Origin: Aplectana chamaeleonis
Taxonomy: Eukaryota > Nematoda > Chromadorea > Rhabditida > Cosmocercidae
Reading direction: 5' to 3'
Length of the DNA: 64,000 nucleotides
Assembly (NCBI GenBank): GCA_029168955.1
Contig: JAPDOI010000896.1
Location: forward strand, 124,001-188,000
In this document: positions 1-12,464 of the stretch, one piece after another
Numbering within the stretch: position 1 is the stretch's first letter
Layout of the letters: the number at the start of each line of letters is the position of its first letter
The notes under the pieces: generated by a model
Database searches by the model: none
Told to the model about the DNA's origin: nothing
Seen by the model: only the letters and a program-made list of their open reading frames with translations
Translations under genes and position numbers: made by a program

Positions 1-159
1 GAAAGCGTATTGTGGCCGAGTTGGACCCCACAGTGCGCGTGAGTTGTTGCCTTCTTCTCCATTCCATGAAAAGATGTGGAAGTAGTCGGATGGAGCGTGC
101 GAAGCAACTTGAGATGTCTTCAATCGTTTGCAAAACAGTTTGCCGGCAGTCTTCCTTAA

Positions 160-580
160 ACGCAGCGTACACGCTCGTAAAGGTGTTCGAGATAACTATG
201 GAAATAGAATGGTATGGCTCAGAACATGAGTAAGAATTTGGCCCCACTACTGTATCTGCCCGCCCTCTGTATTTGCTGTTCTCCTCCAAAACAGGGGTGC
301 TGGGCCACTCCCACTGTTGTCGATGTATGTGGGTGGTACGATAAGTACAGTAACTAAACCACATGCATCGACAACGGTGGCAATGGCTCCGCCCCCGTGT
401 GCGGGGGAAGGACGCAAATACAGTGGGCGGAGAAATAGGGGGGGGGGGCAATTTCCTACTCTTTTTAGCGGCTTTGCGGGTCGTTTTTGGCGCTTCAAAA
501 TGCATACGCGATGTGTTCTGAGCTATACGATTCTATTTCCGTAGTTACCTCATTCACGTTTACGAGCGTGTATGCTGCCT
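160..580. mobile_element. TTAA-type MITE, AGGCAGCATACACGCTC termini (copy 1)
   Basis: The left end CGCAGCGTACACGCTCGTAA follows TTAA at 156-159. The right end, complement of AGGCAGCATACACGCTCGTA, is followed by TCAA (a decayed TTAA). Arms pair over about 75 bp (ATGGAAATAGAATGG near the left, its complement near 530). It matches the copy at 39668-40127. Not coding. Confidence 0.75.
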
Positions 581-855
581 TCAAAGGTAGTGTTCTCGAT
601 AATACTCAATTTTGAAATTGTTCGCAGAATCGATTACTTGGTCTTGGAGTAGAACTGAAATGACGATGAAATTGAGAAAAGCGCACCAGAAGTACCCGGG
701 TTGTTTTACTCTCACGGCGCTCCCGTACTTTCAGTGGCACTGTTTTTTTTACGAACGTCGGAATCCTTTGTGTACCGATCCTCTGGGATTCTCAACTCTT
801 TGCTGCTCCATTCTTCCGTTTGGACCGTAACTAATACTGTTTTGCATAAAGTTTA

Positions 856-1134
856 CTGTGCTTATCTAAGCCAAATTCCGGCCCGCAATTGTGTCTCGAC
901 ACGCTTTGCGGCCGCACGCTCTCGAGTCAGAAGAGCTTCCAGCGCCGCAGCCGCCGATCTGCTGACTTTAGGTGGGTTTCGGAAACTGGAAACTAAGAAA
1001 AATTTGAGGAAATTGTATAAAAAAGCCACATCGAGTCGGCTTTGGCGCTGAAACCCCGGCTGCCGCGAGCGCGTGCCGCCGCAAAGCGTGCCGAGACCCG
1101 ATTGCGCACCGGAGTTCGGCCCAGATAGGCACAG
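856..1134. mobile_element. TA-flanked MITE, CTGTGCTTATCTAAGCCAAA termini
   Basis: The inverted ends CTGTGCTTATCTAAGCC and the complement of CTGTGCCTATCTGGGCC are flanked by TA at 854-855 and 1135-1136. The arms carry further pairing sequence (ACACGCTTTGCGGC). TA duplication suggests a Tc1/mariner-type origin. A related copy lies at 49747-49928. Confidence 0.72.
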
Positions 1135-1139
1135 TACTA

Positions 1140-1950
1140 CCATCTTCATGTGACTCCTTCATTCACCGGACGCGACCGCCGAGAACCCGTTCATTCTACC
1201 GGAGAACTAGTCCAAGCCTGAAAATTATTTCACTGAGATATATAGTTTTAGCGCGTTTTTTGCTGCTTCTTCGTGATTTCAGTAACACTTGGTCATTGTT
1301 TCGAGCGGGAAACTCAGAAAACCATCGTGAACACGGGCTCTAACGCACGACTGATTTGCTATGAATTGGTCTCTGTTACAGGCCACCGAACAATTCGCCG
1401 AATATGTGCCGGCAGTTTTGAGTCGAAAGCAGCGAAGAAGACAAAGGGCAGGGCAACCACCTGGAATCGAGCGACGTTTGCATCTTGCCCAGCAGTAATT
1501 TCGCGGTCCAGAAAACGTTCCACGCATAGGAAGCTGTGTTGCTTAGTTGTTTATTTGATAATAGAATATCACGGGAGTTGTCGACCAAAGTTGGCACGGC
1601 GACAATGTGGTAGTAAGCACCTGTGAGGATTTATTTTTGATTTTTTGTTGATGCATTTTTTTCGAGTATATTCGTAGTTTGGTGGTTTTCTAGTGAAGTG
1701 TAATCGTACACATCACCGAAAGGATTCGTTTTCAATTATTTTTTCTATGTCTTGAAATTGCAAAATTTAACGGGTACTACACTCATTTTGTTTTGAATCC
1801 TCTCGACAGAAACGGTGCGGAAATTCTTTTTCCATTGTTCTACGTTCGCTGTTATTGTTTTTTCCTTAGTGGTTTACGTACATACATAGATTAATCACAT
1901 GAAGGATGATAATTCTTATTTGGTGTCAGCGGAGAGGTTCATATCGCTAA
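1140..1950. other. Region without a recognised gene
   Basis: A 117-residue frame (1273-1626) follows an acceptor-like TTTCAG at 1279, but it has no recognisable motif and an unremarkable composition. The rest is T-rich. I see no transposon ends here. Confidence 0.35.
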
Positions 1951-2149
1951 GGCTCCGTCCATAGCAGACGACCAGCGGCAAATCGTCAAGGCGTCGAAGC
2001 ATCATGCGCCAGCGCTCAAACGCTGGCGCATGACACTCGACGGATGGCGCATTCAACGTGTCCGAGGACGGCATTTGGTTAACGATGGTATCGATAATAT
2101 TAGTGACAGCCGCTCCTTCTTCTTCTTTGCAGCCACATTGAGGGTTTTG

Positions 2150-2642
2150 TCATAGGTTGAGAAATTGGGCGATCAGAGATGGATTCGTCCATAAGTCCAT
2201 TACGGTCAGCGTGGTGGGTCTCCGGACAGTTGAGCAGGTGTGCAGTATCATGGCCGAGGCAGCCGCAGTCCGGGCCAACATCTAGCCTTTTTCCGAGTTG
2301 AGCCTCGGATGTGCAGACGGGGCGGCACTACTCCCAGTATGGGATTAATGGCCGTCAATTTCCAGATGACACCGTACGAACTGGGTATGCTCCTCGCGCA
2401 ATAGCCGGAGTCGTTCTTGCTGTGAGTCGTGCCATCTTTGCAGATTGACTTTACTGGGAGCATCGACGAATGGCTTTCTGATGTCTCTCTTTCTCTCTGA
2501 CGTGAAGAATTGCTGGGCCTGGAGCTGACAGTGCTCCCTTACTGATAATAAGCGGGTCTCAGCATGCAAGTGATCGACTGGAGAACTTCTTGCACATCCG
2601 GTGGCGGTACGGAGAACTGCATTCTGTACGCGTTAAACCTTA
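2150..2642 (-). pseudogene. LINE C-terminal tail (broken)
   Basis: On the minus strand RVQNAVLRTATGC continues directly from the thumb segment, followed by HLHAETRLLSVREHC. Further on, in another frame, come DCGCLGHDTAHLLNC and PTTLTVMDLWTNPSLIAQFL, the usual closing stretch of this LINE type. The ORF would end near 2150. The non-coding 3' part may extend to about 1900. Confidence 0.75.
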
Positions 2643-4711
2643 CTAGGGAACCTCGCTAGTCAGGTATGAGCTTTTGAGAGACTGTGAATGTTTCTTGGTC
2701 AACTTGGATACGCTCTCTTTGAATCTGAACTCGGATGTTGCTACGGACTTCTGCGAAAAAAAGTTAGAGCCGGTCAAAGTTCGTATTTCATCCTTTTTTC
2801 TATCAAAGATGCGCATTAGAGTTTGCGAAATCCGGAAACGGACCTCATGCTTGTGTTCAGCCCCCAAAACTACCCCACTGAGCAAATTTTGAGTGAAGGC
2901 AAATTTTCCAAGCTTTGCACAGACTGATAGCGTTTTGGACTTGTGCGGATTTTCAGTTGGGCGCTTATTTATACCTCTGAAAGCGTTAAAAATGTTGCAT
3001 ATTTCACTCAAAATCCTTCCAGGTGGGTTATTTGGGACGCTAATCACGAATCTATGATTTATTTGACGATTTTCCGAGCTTTTCGACATGATTCGTTCAA
3101 AGCATTCCATCGGGGGGGGGGATTTGATGGCAAATCGCGACGTTTGCCGAGTTCCGGGGTGGTGCGATATATATGGCTCAAATTGTTAATCTGGGGGTTG
3201 TTTGCAGTGCTAAACGAGAATCTGCAATCCGTTTATCGATTTCTGATAGATTACGGTGGGTTACGGTGGGTATACGGTAGCTTGGCCAAAGTCTCAGATT
3301 TGACTCAAAATTTCCCTGTGGGTGTTATTTGGGACGCCGAACACGTATTCGAGGTCCATTTTTTGATTTTCGAAATTTTAAGGTAGGTAAAGCCAGTTAA
3401 AAGGCGTAGTGCCTACCGTAACCTACAGTAACCATAAGTCTATCGATAAACAGACCCTAGATTCGCGTTCAGCGCCCTGAATAACCCCCAGTTCAAAGTT
3501 TTGAGCTGGATGCGAAAATTTTTTCCGAACGCCCTAAAATTGCCTGATGGGTACCCTTACAATACCGCGCGTATCTTTTGGTCATCCGGCGCGCTAGGGC
3601 GCCGTTTCTTCATAACTCGGTTCAAAGTTGTTCAATTCAAAAATAAACTTCAGATTAGAAATCAGCATGGAAAATGCGATCTAGTGAACGTACAAATGTT
3701 TTAAAAATCTTAAACGAGAGAATTTGGGTTGTGCTAGATATCGAATGTTTCCTGTGTCCAAAAGGATTGGCGATTGAGACTAGTAGAATATGGTTTTTCG
3801 ACATTTCCTTGTATTTATCACATTCGTATACTGTTTTTTTTAACCTCTGAGTTCCTTCCGGAGCGTTCTGTCAAGGATCTATCAAGAAATCTATCAAGGT
3901 TCACGAAAATTGCAAAAAATTTAATTCACAGTTGAACCCAAGTAAGGCCATTTCTTGATAGAGGGCCAAGAGAACTACTCCAGCCCAAAGACGAGGGTCT
4001 GGGGCTTGTACTGAACCACCTCGTGTTTTCACAACAACACGAGAAATATATTTTGAGAAGACATCACAACGAATACTAATGTCACATGTTTCTTCCGTGT
4101 TTGTCAAGATGAAACACCTTTCAATGTAAAAACTACGAGGTTGTATGGGAAATGAACTTGTGACGCTCTTATCACAACGGCGCGCACGCCAACTACTCCA
4201 ATCTGCACATGTTAATATGGGCGATCGAACCTATGAAGTGATGAAACAGGGGCAGTTAAGTGCAAAAACCACAACCATGCGCGAGAACTGAATCCGCGAC
4301 GTCCACCCGTGACGGCACGAACACCAAATTATCCAAACTTGTTATGCACCTCCTCATGAATGGAAAGCTACGATGGTCCGTCATACCGATCCTTGCGTCA
4401 TACCTACCACAAATCGGAAGGATTTGAGATCATGATGGATCCACAAAAGGCCCAAATCAACTAAGGGACACTTCACACTATTACCTTTTCACTGAACTGT
4501 TTCAATGTTTTCCTATAATTGTACCACCCGTAATTTCTTTTTTTTTCTAACCTTCACCGTGAACTCTTTCTGAAGCACAAAGCGGTATTGAGAAGTAAAG
4601 GCCGTTTCAGACAGGTTTTAAGGTCAGTCTAGGACAGCGGGATGATTCCGGCTGACGGCGCCCGCAACGCCCTCTGAACATGGCTCTACGCAAAGGTCAC
4701 TGGTGAGACCT

Positions 4712-5193
4712 TAAGCCTAGTTTTGACTGCAGGTGGTCGCTGCGGCCATGTGAGGGACAACTGTTCCTTTTTCTTCGCGCGCAATGGAAAGCCGCTCCAA
4801 TTGTGATCGCTTCGTGGCAAACGTCCTACATCACTGGGTCGCGGCGACGAAATTTTGTGTTTTACTGCTTCCCTGCTGGAGGAGCAATTCTTAATGGTCG
4901 CTGTACATCGCTCCATCGCGGCCAAAGTGGCAGCGATGGAGCGATTGCCAGCGAATGACGTTTCGTCTAATGAACGTTGACCCTTTCACATGACAAGATC
5001 AGTGTTTACTGGTCGAAACGTGTTATTGATAACTACCAGCCATTAATTTCACTGGTTGATTGGTTTTTTCTTTCGATAATCCGTGAGGCTACGCACTATG
5101 AACAGAATTGCTGCCGCTGCTACATCGCTGCAGCAGCGGGTGTGAAATCGCTGCGATGAAAAACAGCAGCGATGCAGTCAAAACTAGGCTTTA
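4712..5193. mobile_element. MITE with AAGCCTAGTTTTGACTGCA termini
   Basis: The inverted termini AAGCCTAGTTTTGACTGCA (4713) and TGCAGTCAAAACTAGGCTT (5173-5191) bound about 480 bp. The flanks fit a TA or TTA duplication. The interior is rich in CAGCGATNGNAGC motifs repeated in both orientations (4920-4950, 5105-5170). It has no coding capacity. Confidence 0.72.
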
Positions 5194-5201
5194 GCGGCTA
5201 G

Positions 5202-5396
5202 TATAGTGAGAACCGTATAATTTCGAATAATTCTTTTTTTTTGCTTCACCGCCAGAATGGCTTGCGCTGCTTTTCATTTCCAGACATCAAGCAGTACTCA
5301 AGCTTCGAAAAAAAATCGAATATTCGAACATTTTCAAATAACTGATAAACAATCAAATAAACTCAAATAACTCGAAAACATTCGGTCCTCACTATA
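5202..5396. mobile_element. hAT-like MITE, 195 bp, with 8-bp target duplication
   Basis: It starts TATAGTGAGAACCG and ends CGGTCCTCACTATA. The exact 8-bp duplication GCGGCTAG lies at 5194-5201 and 5397-5404. The interior contains TTCGAATAATTC and ATTCGAA motifs near both ends. The 8-bp duplication points to the hAT superfamily (family rule). It was inserted right next to the MITE ending at 5193. Confidence 0.85.
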
Positions 5397-6524
5397 GCGG
5401 CTAGTACTCTGGTGGCCGAAGAAAATGTGGATTTCCTGATTTCATAAGAATTTCATGAATGGAGTTTGAAAAATAAGTGGTTCCAAGAGGCGACTGGGAT
5501 GGAGTCCAAACTAGGAAATCCTGATGAAAATTAAGTTTTGCAATCTCTTTTTTAAGTTCAGATTGTGTCGGCGAATTCCACATCGTTAGAACTATTAACA
5601 AGCGTATTCATGCGCCGTTAAAAATGCTTGGTATCCTAGGAGGTTTTTAGTATGAAAATAAAATTTGGAAACGTAAATGGAATTTAAACTTTTAAAAATT
5701 GTCAAATTTTCTCAATTGTTGATTGTTTGAAAGGATTTCATGCACTACCTGATTTTGAGCCTGATTTCGTCCCGCAAAGGGCAAGAGCTGCATTGCTGTA
5801 ATTTTCACATGCCTTGTAAAATTTGCCACGAAAGCGGCCATCTTTCTATCCGAAAACAAAAAATAATTCCATCTTAAAAACGAAATGTTGGAATGACTTC
5901 TTCCAACCTAAATTCTCGATGAGGTGTGGCATTTTTTTCTAAAAATAATCACAAATATAGAGGAAGTTCGTAGTTCGATAACTTTCACATCCACATATGG
6001 TTAGGAATGGTGGTTTTGTATGAAAAATTTCTTGACAGATTGGTTACAGAACACTCCGGAAGGAACTCAGAGGTTAAAAAACAGTATACGAATGTGATAA
6101 ATACAAGGAATTGTTGAAAAATCATATTCTACTACTCTCAATCGCCAATACTTTTGGACACAGGAAACATTCGATAGCTACCGTAACCCAAATTTTCTCC
6201 TATGAGATTTTTCAAAACATTTGTACGTTCACTAGGTCGCATTTTCCATGCTGATTTCTAATCTGAAGTTTATTTTTGAATTGAACAACTTTGAACCGAG
6301 TTATGAAGAAACGGCGCCCTAGCGCGCCGGATGACCAAAAGATACGCGCGGTATTGTACCCTTTCACGAAGCTCCAAAAACGCTTATAACTTCGTTCAGA
6401 GATTCGTTCAGAGAGGTCCGTAGCAAAATCCGAGTTCAGATTGGAAGAGAGCGTATCCGAGTTGACCAAGAAACATTCACAGTCTCTCAAAAGCTCATAG
6501 CTGACTAGCGAAGTTCCCTAATTA

Positions 6525-7225
6525 GTCCAAGAGGACTCTGAGACTAGATGCTGCCGAACTGGTGCGGCGTATTCTAGTGCAGGCTGAAGAATCGCTTTAT
6601 ACGTTGTGATAATGGTTTCTTAGCTACTACCCCATGATGTGCCGCCCAGAGCTCTAAGCACGTTAAGCTTCGCTTTGACGATAGCCTACTTCTGTTCCGT
6701 GTTCTTATGGAACTTGAGCGATGGATCGAGCACGAGACCGAGAAGTTTTGGAAAGCGGGCCGCAGGCAAACGATCTCCATTCCATTCGACGTATGGATGT
6801 GCGCTGTATTCAGATGGGTCCGTTGTGAGTACGGAAACCGATGACTTTGACGCAGAAATCTTCAGCATTTTGCGGTCGAAGAAACTTTTCAGCGTGATCA
6901 ACTACCGGATAATCTTAGCGGCGGCCACATTTATGTCCCGATCACGACACAAGACGGTCATATCATCAGCGTAAGCGACCACCTTGATGTCTTTGGGAGG
7001 GGCGGGCATATCTTCGAGGTACAGGCTGAATAGAGCAGGCGATAATACGCGGCCTGTGCGACTCCAGATGCAATCGGAATGCTGTTCGAGACAGGATTCT
7101 GGAACATCACTCTAGCCCGTCTCCCCTTAGTAAATGCAGTTATCCAACGCTTTTGCCACGGCGGGATTGATGACTTAGTAAGTTGCCTGATAAGATTCCA
7201 AGATTCACTGTGTCGAAAGCCTTAA
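6525..7225 (-). pseudogene. LINE reverse transcriptase palm/thumb (broken)
   Basis: On the minus strand the sequence resumes with AFDTVNL, then reads KVVAYADDMTVLCRDRD (the YADD catalytic motif, near 6985-6945), ISASKSSVSVLTTDP, LDPSLKFHKNTEQK and YKAILQPALEYAAP. It ends in SESSWTK at the TTA-flanked foldback insertion. Confidence 0.83.
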
Positions 7226-7709
7226 AGGCAGGGTTCGCGATGATTTTTGTCCCCGAGTTTTTTACATAAAACCATGCGTTGACCTCCAAGTGTTTCCAAA
7301 ATTACGAAAAAACAGCGAGAAACGCACTAAATCGTCTTATTTCGGTGACATTATTCTCTGGCCTGGACTAGTTTTCCGGTTGGATAAACATGTTCAAAGT
7401 GGTTGTCACCAGTAAATAATCGGACTAATCAAAAATGGGAGAATATTTCGGGCAAAGCAGTATTAGTTAGGGTCCAAAGGAAAGAACGAAGCAACACAAA
7501 ATAGAAAATTGCAAAAGACGGGTTCACAAAAGATTTCATTGTCACAACAAACAGTTCCACTGAGAGTAAAGAGGCGGGGTGAGAGTAAAGAATTTTGTGA
7601 CCTTCTGGTACGTTTTTCTGGATTTCTTCGCCATTTCAGTTCTATCCGGGGGCCAAACCTTCGATTTAGCGATTAATCCCAAAATCGAAGATTATCGTGA
7701 ACACTGCCT
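7226..7709. mobile_element. TTAA-flanked element, AGGCAG termini (piggyBac-like MITE)
   Basis: The termini AGGCAGGGTTCGCGATGAT and the complement of AGGCAGTGTTCACGATAAT lie inside TTAA copies at 7222-7225 and 7710-7713. The empty site in the surrounding LINE reads through in frame as DLIKAFD with a single TTAA, which shows the insertion directly. TTAA duplication is the hallmark of piggyBac-type transposition; no transposase is present. Confidence 0.85.
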
Positions 7710-7713
7710 TTAA

Positions 7714-8425
7714 TGAGATCCAAGGCAACTGCTACAGTTCTCTGCGGCTTATAGGCGTTGAAACCATCAATTGTATAGCTAGTAATTTCTATCTAAGCTG
7801 TCGCGGTGGAATGCATTTTCCTGAATCTATGCTGAAACACCTGTCTCTCGTTATGCTCAGCCAGGCCCCCCTGCTTTTCAGCTGCTTTAGCACAAGAAGA
7901 CAACAAGCTAATGGGCCGATATCCCTTGACTGAAGCTTAGGGTTTGCCAGGCTTGGGCAGCGGCACGACGTTTGCCGTCTTCCAATTCTGCGGGATAGTA
8001 CACGACCTGAACGAGGTGTTTATCACATCAGTGAGAAGCTGAAGGTCAGTCGGTATCTTCTTCAAACAGCAGGACATATACCATCAGGAACAACAGCTCT
8101 GGAGTCCCGCATTTCCTGTATAATCTTCTCAATTTGCGTCGTAGTAAATGCTTCGGTCGTGCTCATAAGCGGGAGGCGGCACAGCTCTCGTACAGTCACT
8201 CTATTCTGCGGGCCGCTTTAAGAACTGGTTATGGAAATTTTTTACCAGAGCGCATACGCGGCTTCCTTTCCTGACTTCAAAACGTTAATACCAAACTCAA
8301 TAGTGGAGAACGGTGGCTGGCGAGCTCTTTCCCGAAATCTTCCGTAGGACCTCCCAAGTGGCTTCACTGTCCGTCTTAAAATCTAGCTGCCCAGTGAACT
8401 TTTCCCACTCTTCTCTCTTGTGTCT
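7714..8425 (-). pseudogene. LINE pre-RT and reverse transcriptase fingers (broken)
   Basis: The minus-strand frame resumes after the hAT-like insertion with RHKREEWEKFTGQLDFKTDS. It goes on through shifts to CTIPQNWKTANVVPLPKPGK and KGYRPISLLSSCAKA, the standard LINE fingers motif, then VAVALDLIK, where the TTAA element interrupts it. Confidence 0.8.
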
Positions 8426-9301
8426 GTCCAGATCAGGGGTGTGCTGCGATTGCCGTTTGCCGATTGCCGTTTGCCGGCCATTTTTGGGGTTTGCCGTTGC
8501 CGTTTGCCGAAGTTTTATCTGGAATGGCAAATTTTCGGCAAAAATTCGTTGAAACAACAGGACTCGCACTCACCGCAGTCTCTGTTTTGGTCAGCGATTC
8601 GGACCTGTTACAATTAATTATTTTGACTAGTTCCAGCTTCTGGTTCTGGTTCATTCAATGTATAATTTTACCCTTTCAATCGGTAACTTACGAAAACATC
8701 TCGACTGGGTAATCAGAGGAGTTCGTTCGAGTTTTGAATTGTTTGGGAGCCTCCAGATTTCTTTTTTAATCATCAAATTCTTAACCCTTTAAGAATGCCA
8801 AAATCGCAAAAAAACCTTTTTTCAGAGGCATACCGATTACTGCAAGTTCTAAGATTTCAAAACCAAGTCATATCAAAGCTGTAGCGCAAAAGCAGCCTTA
8901 TCTAGACATATGAACCAGTGGAGAGCTCGTGTATATAGACCCACTTATCGACGGTTGGTTGGCTGATCGTAATAATTGGGACAGGAAAATTATCAATTCT
9001 GCAAGCACTTTGTCCGGCTTTTTGAAAGTTGATCAATATTCACAGCGGTCACTAAAGGCAGTGGTCGATGAAATCTTCGATTTCGAGATTATTAGCTGAA
9101 ATAAAAGCCAGACATAATGGCAGAGCTGGGTTTGCTAGGAAATGGTGTAAAGATGAAAAAATGAAAAATCGTTGAAGGCAAAGATTGAAACCGCATTCAA
9201 CTTTTCACCAGAAATCGAAGGATTCGAGGCCCATTGCAACAAGTGTGGGAAACCGGCTCAAAACGAGCAACCAATCCTACTATATATATTTTGGTAAATT
9301 T

Positions 9302-9352
9302 GTGTGCGCGTATATGTGTGTATGTATGTGTGCGTTTCTCTGTGTGTTTGTT
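9302..9352. repeat. GT-rich microsatellite
   Basis: A degenerate run of GT, GTAT and GTGC units. No other feature is seen. Confidence 0.6.
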
Positions 9353-9416
9353 TGACCGTTTATTCGGCTTGACTTTCCAGACGGGTGACCATACGGGTAC
9401 GGGCTTAAGAGCGCGC

Positions 9417-9606
9417 AGAACGCCGTAGAAATTGTGTGGGTTTGAAGTGGGAGTGAGCAGGACGCCGTAGAAAATGTGCGGGACCCGGGTGGTGCTGCGC
9501 ATGACGACGTAGAAAGTGTGTGAGACTCGAGGAAGTGTGTGCCGTAGAAAGTGTATGAGACCCAAGTGAGGGAGCGTCGGACGCCGTAGAAAACGTGTGA
9601 GACTCA
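9417..9606. repeat. Minisatellite, five degenerate units of about 40 bp
   Basis: Five copies of CGCCGTAGAAANTGTGTGAG, spaced about 35-50 bp apart, separated by variable GA-rich spacers. The open frames across it, on both strands, are simple products of the repeat. Confidence 0.7.
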
Positions 9607-10079
9607 ATGGACAGAGTGCAGAACTTCAGAATCACTATGTGCGTCTACAAAAGAGCGTGCACCACCCCTCTCTTCAGGTCCCCTACCCTTCACCACTCTT
9701 TTCAACTGCTTAGCTGTTTATATGCATTAACTTTTCTAAATCGGGTTTATATACGATGAAAATAAGAGTTAATCAGAATCTGCATCCATGGAACACAAAC
9801 ATCATTCTACTTCATTCGGCAATAAAAGTAGCAGTGTGTCAGTTGATCATGAGAACGTTTAGTAAACTCCAAACAACGGTTGTCCTTATCATGACAGAAA
9901 TTTGAAAAAAATCAAGAGCAACTTCAGGACCTTATAAAACGGAAGAAGGGCTGGTGTGTCACGGTACAGATACGGAGGTAAACGGGTGTTGCAAGGTTTG
10001 GAATGCTTTGTAATTTCGAATGGCTTAAGTGTGGCCGCCTAAACCATCTTATGGACCAGCGCAGGAAGAAAGAAAGCGC

Positions 10080-10200
10080 CGATCTATTTGCCTCACACCC
10101 AAGATGCCGGCGAAGCCGGCAAATGGGTCGGCGCGGCCGGATCCCAGTGGCAGAGGCCGGCGTCAGCCGGCCGACGCCGCTGGTAGCAATACACGGCCCG
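10080..10200. repeat. GCCGGC-rich hairpin cluster
   Basis: GCCGGCGAAGCCGGC and GGCCGGCGTCAGCCGGCC form short, strong palindromes in otherwise moderate-GC DNA inside hAT-like element A. No function can be assigned. Confidence 0.45.
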
Positions 10201-10588
10201 AAACTTGAACGTGGTGTACTTGCTCCACCCTTTTCCTCGTTAGCCAAAGAGGAGGTGAGTGGGGCGAGTGAACCACATTCAAGTTTTGGTACCGTATAAA
10301 GCGATTTATTGCTTGTTTCTAGACGACATCGTGGCTGTAATTGGAATCGTGCCAGCTTGTAGGCCGAATACGCAGAAAGGGAAGAGCCTAGGAGCAGTCC
10401 AGCTGGCTAGCGCGCGGATTTCCGTCGCGCGCGTCGCATGCACCAGTCAAACGCCCCTCATTCTGTGCATTCGATCAACATGCTCCTCGGAGCTCTTGAT
10501 TCGAAACATCGAAGGCGGATTTTACCGTGAGCACTGCATTCAACTAGACTAGTCTCACTCCATTCCTGTAGCTTCACAATGGTAACCA

Positions 10589-11925
10589 TTCAATCGTAGT
10601 TTGAAATGAGCGAAATCGAAATCCTTGAGCCTACTACTTGCTACTAACAGTAAAAATTGTGACTCCGGTTATAGTCTAAACCGCGCGCTGCTGATCGCGA
10701 AGTGAACTGTCTTTCGCCATCAATCCAGACCAATCATCGCGTATTCACCCTTCTATCCGCTCCTGATTGTGGTACCAGTATCGTCCACAGTCTTTGGATC
10801 GGCGCACACTCCCATCGCACCAAACTTGCTTACGGTTCGCTGATCGTCCCTGGATCGTCTAGGCGGGGACGCGCTGGCCGCAGGCTCCTTTCAGAAAATC
10901 ATTTGCGGCCCTGTCACACTTTGCACTGCTCATGAAGACGCCCATCTGTTGAATCTCTAGCAATGATTTGTACGGAAACTTCAGATGGAGAGGAATTAAC
11001 AAATTTATCGCTGGCGATGGAGAAGCTTGCAGCCTTGTTAATCTTGGTACTGACTATTGATCACCTGGGGCTTTCAAGTACATAGCTTCTGATATATAAG
11101 ATTTTTCTTCCTGTGAAGGCTAATGAAACGTCAGGCTCATAGTAACTGGCAGATATTGCATGGAATACGAAAGGTTGCCTACATCGGATGGAGTTTCGGG
11201 ATACACTTTTAATATGTTCTACATAGGGGGAGGACAGTGTTCCAATATCCCATACCAATCGTAGTTTGAAATGAGCGAAATCGAAATCCTTGAGCCTACT
11301 ACTTGCTACTAACAGTAAAAATTGAGACTCCGGTTATAGTCTAAACCGCGCGCTGCTTGATCGCGAAGTGAACTGTCTTTCGCCATCAATCCAGACCAAT
11401 CATCAGCGTATTCACCCTTCTATCCGCTCCCTGATTGTGGTACCGGTATCGTCCACAGTCTTTGGATCGGCGCACGCCATCGCACCAAACTTGCTTTACG
11501 GTTCGCTGATCGTCCCTGGATCGTTCTGGGCTGGGACGCGCTGGCTGCAGCTCCTTTCAGAAAATCATTTGCGGCCCTGTCACTTTTGCACTGCTCATGA
11601 AGACGCCCATCTGTTGGAATCTCTAGTAATGGTTGTGCGGAAACTGGGTGGAGAGGAATTAACCTGCGTTATCGCTGGCGATGGAGAAGCTTACAGCCTT
11701 GTTGTCTTGGTAGTGACTATTGATCACCTGGGGCTTTCAAGGAGTAGCTTCTGATATTAGAGATTTTCCTTCCTGTAAAGGCTATTGAAACGTCAGGCTG
11801 CATAGTAACTGGCAGATGTTAAGCCTGGAATACGAAAGGTTGCCTACATCGGATGGAGTTTCGGGATACACTTTTAATATGTTCTACATAGGGGGAGGGC
11901 AGTGTTCCAATATCCCATACTCAGA
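10589..11925. repeat. Tandem duplication, two units of about 668 bp
   Basis: The block starting CAATCGTAGTTTGAAATGAG at 10589 begins again at 11257, and both copies run to CAGTGTTCCAATATCCCATAC. They differ by scattered substitutions and small indels. Both lie inside hAT-like element A. The frames in them do not match each other in length, so they are not coding. Confidence 0.85.
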
Positions 11926-12330
11926 ATCTGCTAAATGCCTCAGGCAGTCCCTAACAAGGTCCGAATTTGAACAAGGCCAGAACGGCTCGGCCGAAGTAAG
12001 TAGAAGTGCTTCAACCGTTGAATTACCTCGGTGTATGTTCAGAATAGATCAGAATTTGGGCAACAATGCATAATTTTTGATTTAAACAGAATCAATGCAC
12101 CAAAATTCTCTACATCTATTCTGAACACACCTAAAGGTAATTCAATCGTTAAGTCGGCTCTACTCGCTTCGGCTGAACCGCTCTGGCGTGATCAGGTTTT
12201 CACCTTTTAGGGACTGCCTGAAGGCTATTTTGGAGATTCTGAAAGCATCGGATACTTTGAAGCTACTTTTTTTCCCCCTGAAACATATTAAAATGTTGCA
12301 TCAACTCCATCTGAAGGATATTAACCCTTC
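11830..12330. repeat. Imperfect palindrome centred near 12080
   Basis: Left blocks (CGTTGAATTACCTCGGTGTA, CAGTCCCTAAC, TTTTAATATGTT) recur as complements on the right at about 12120-12300 in mirrored order. This makes a foldback of about 500 bp inside hAT-like element A, probably an older inserted foldback. Confidence 0.6.
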
Positions 12331-12464
12331 CTTGTTTGCAAATGTTGGCGTATTATAGCACAAAACAGATTTTGCCGTTTTGCCGTTTGCCGGACATTTT
12401 TGGGGTTTGCCGTTGCCGTTTGCCGAAATTTGAGATTCCTTTGCCGCACACCCCTGGTCCAGAT

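Larger units (their letters stand above)
2643..6521. mobile_element. Long foldback element with TTA target duplication (PIF/Harbinger-like?)
   Basis: The inverted arms start CTAGGGAACCTCGCTAGTCA at 2643 and end in the complement at 6521. They stay alignable over about 500 bp of the right arm (6040-6521), while the left arm (2643-3885) holds an extra internal block (about 2780-3540). It is flanked by TTA at 2640-2642 and 6522-6524, and removing it restores the LINE frame. A 3-bp TTA duplication is typical of PIF/Harbinger; no transposase is seen, so class is inferred. MITEs at 4712-5193 and 5202-5396 lie inside it. Its arm sequence belongs to a repeat family found at many other places in the window. 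Confidence 0.78.
8434..12456. mobile_element. hAT-like element A, 4.0 kb, GCCGTTT subterminal repeats
   Basis: The termini are CAGGGGTGTGC and GCACACCCCTG, with an exact 8-bp target duplication GTCCAGAT at 8426-8433 and 12457-12464. Next to both ends lie iterated TTTGCCG motifs (8445-8530 and 12370-12450, inverted). Excision rejoins the LINE frame. The interior contains a tandem repeat (9417-9606), a 668-bp tandem duplication (10589-11925) and an imperfect palindrome around 12080. No transposase ORF was found, so it is non-autonomous or built from captured DNA. Confidence 0.88.

Noticed and set aside
1273..1626. 117-residue frame as a gene
   Set aside because: No motif, no supported exon partner, and ordinary composition. 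Kept only as a note in the region entry.
2643..2780. Foldback 2643-6521 as an element with an 8-bp duplication
   Set aside because: No 8-bp match exists at its flanks; only TTA fits and restores the LINE reading frame.
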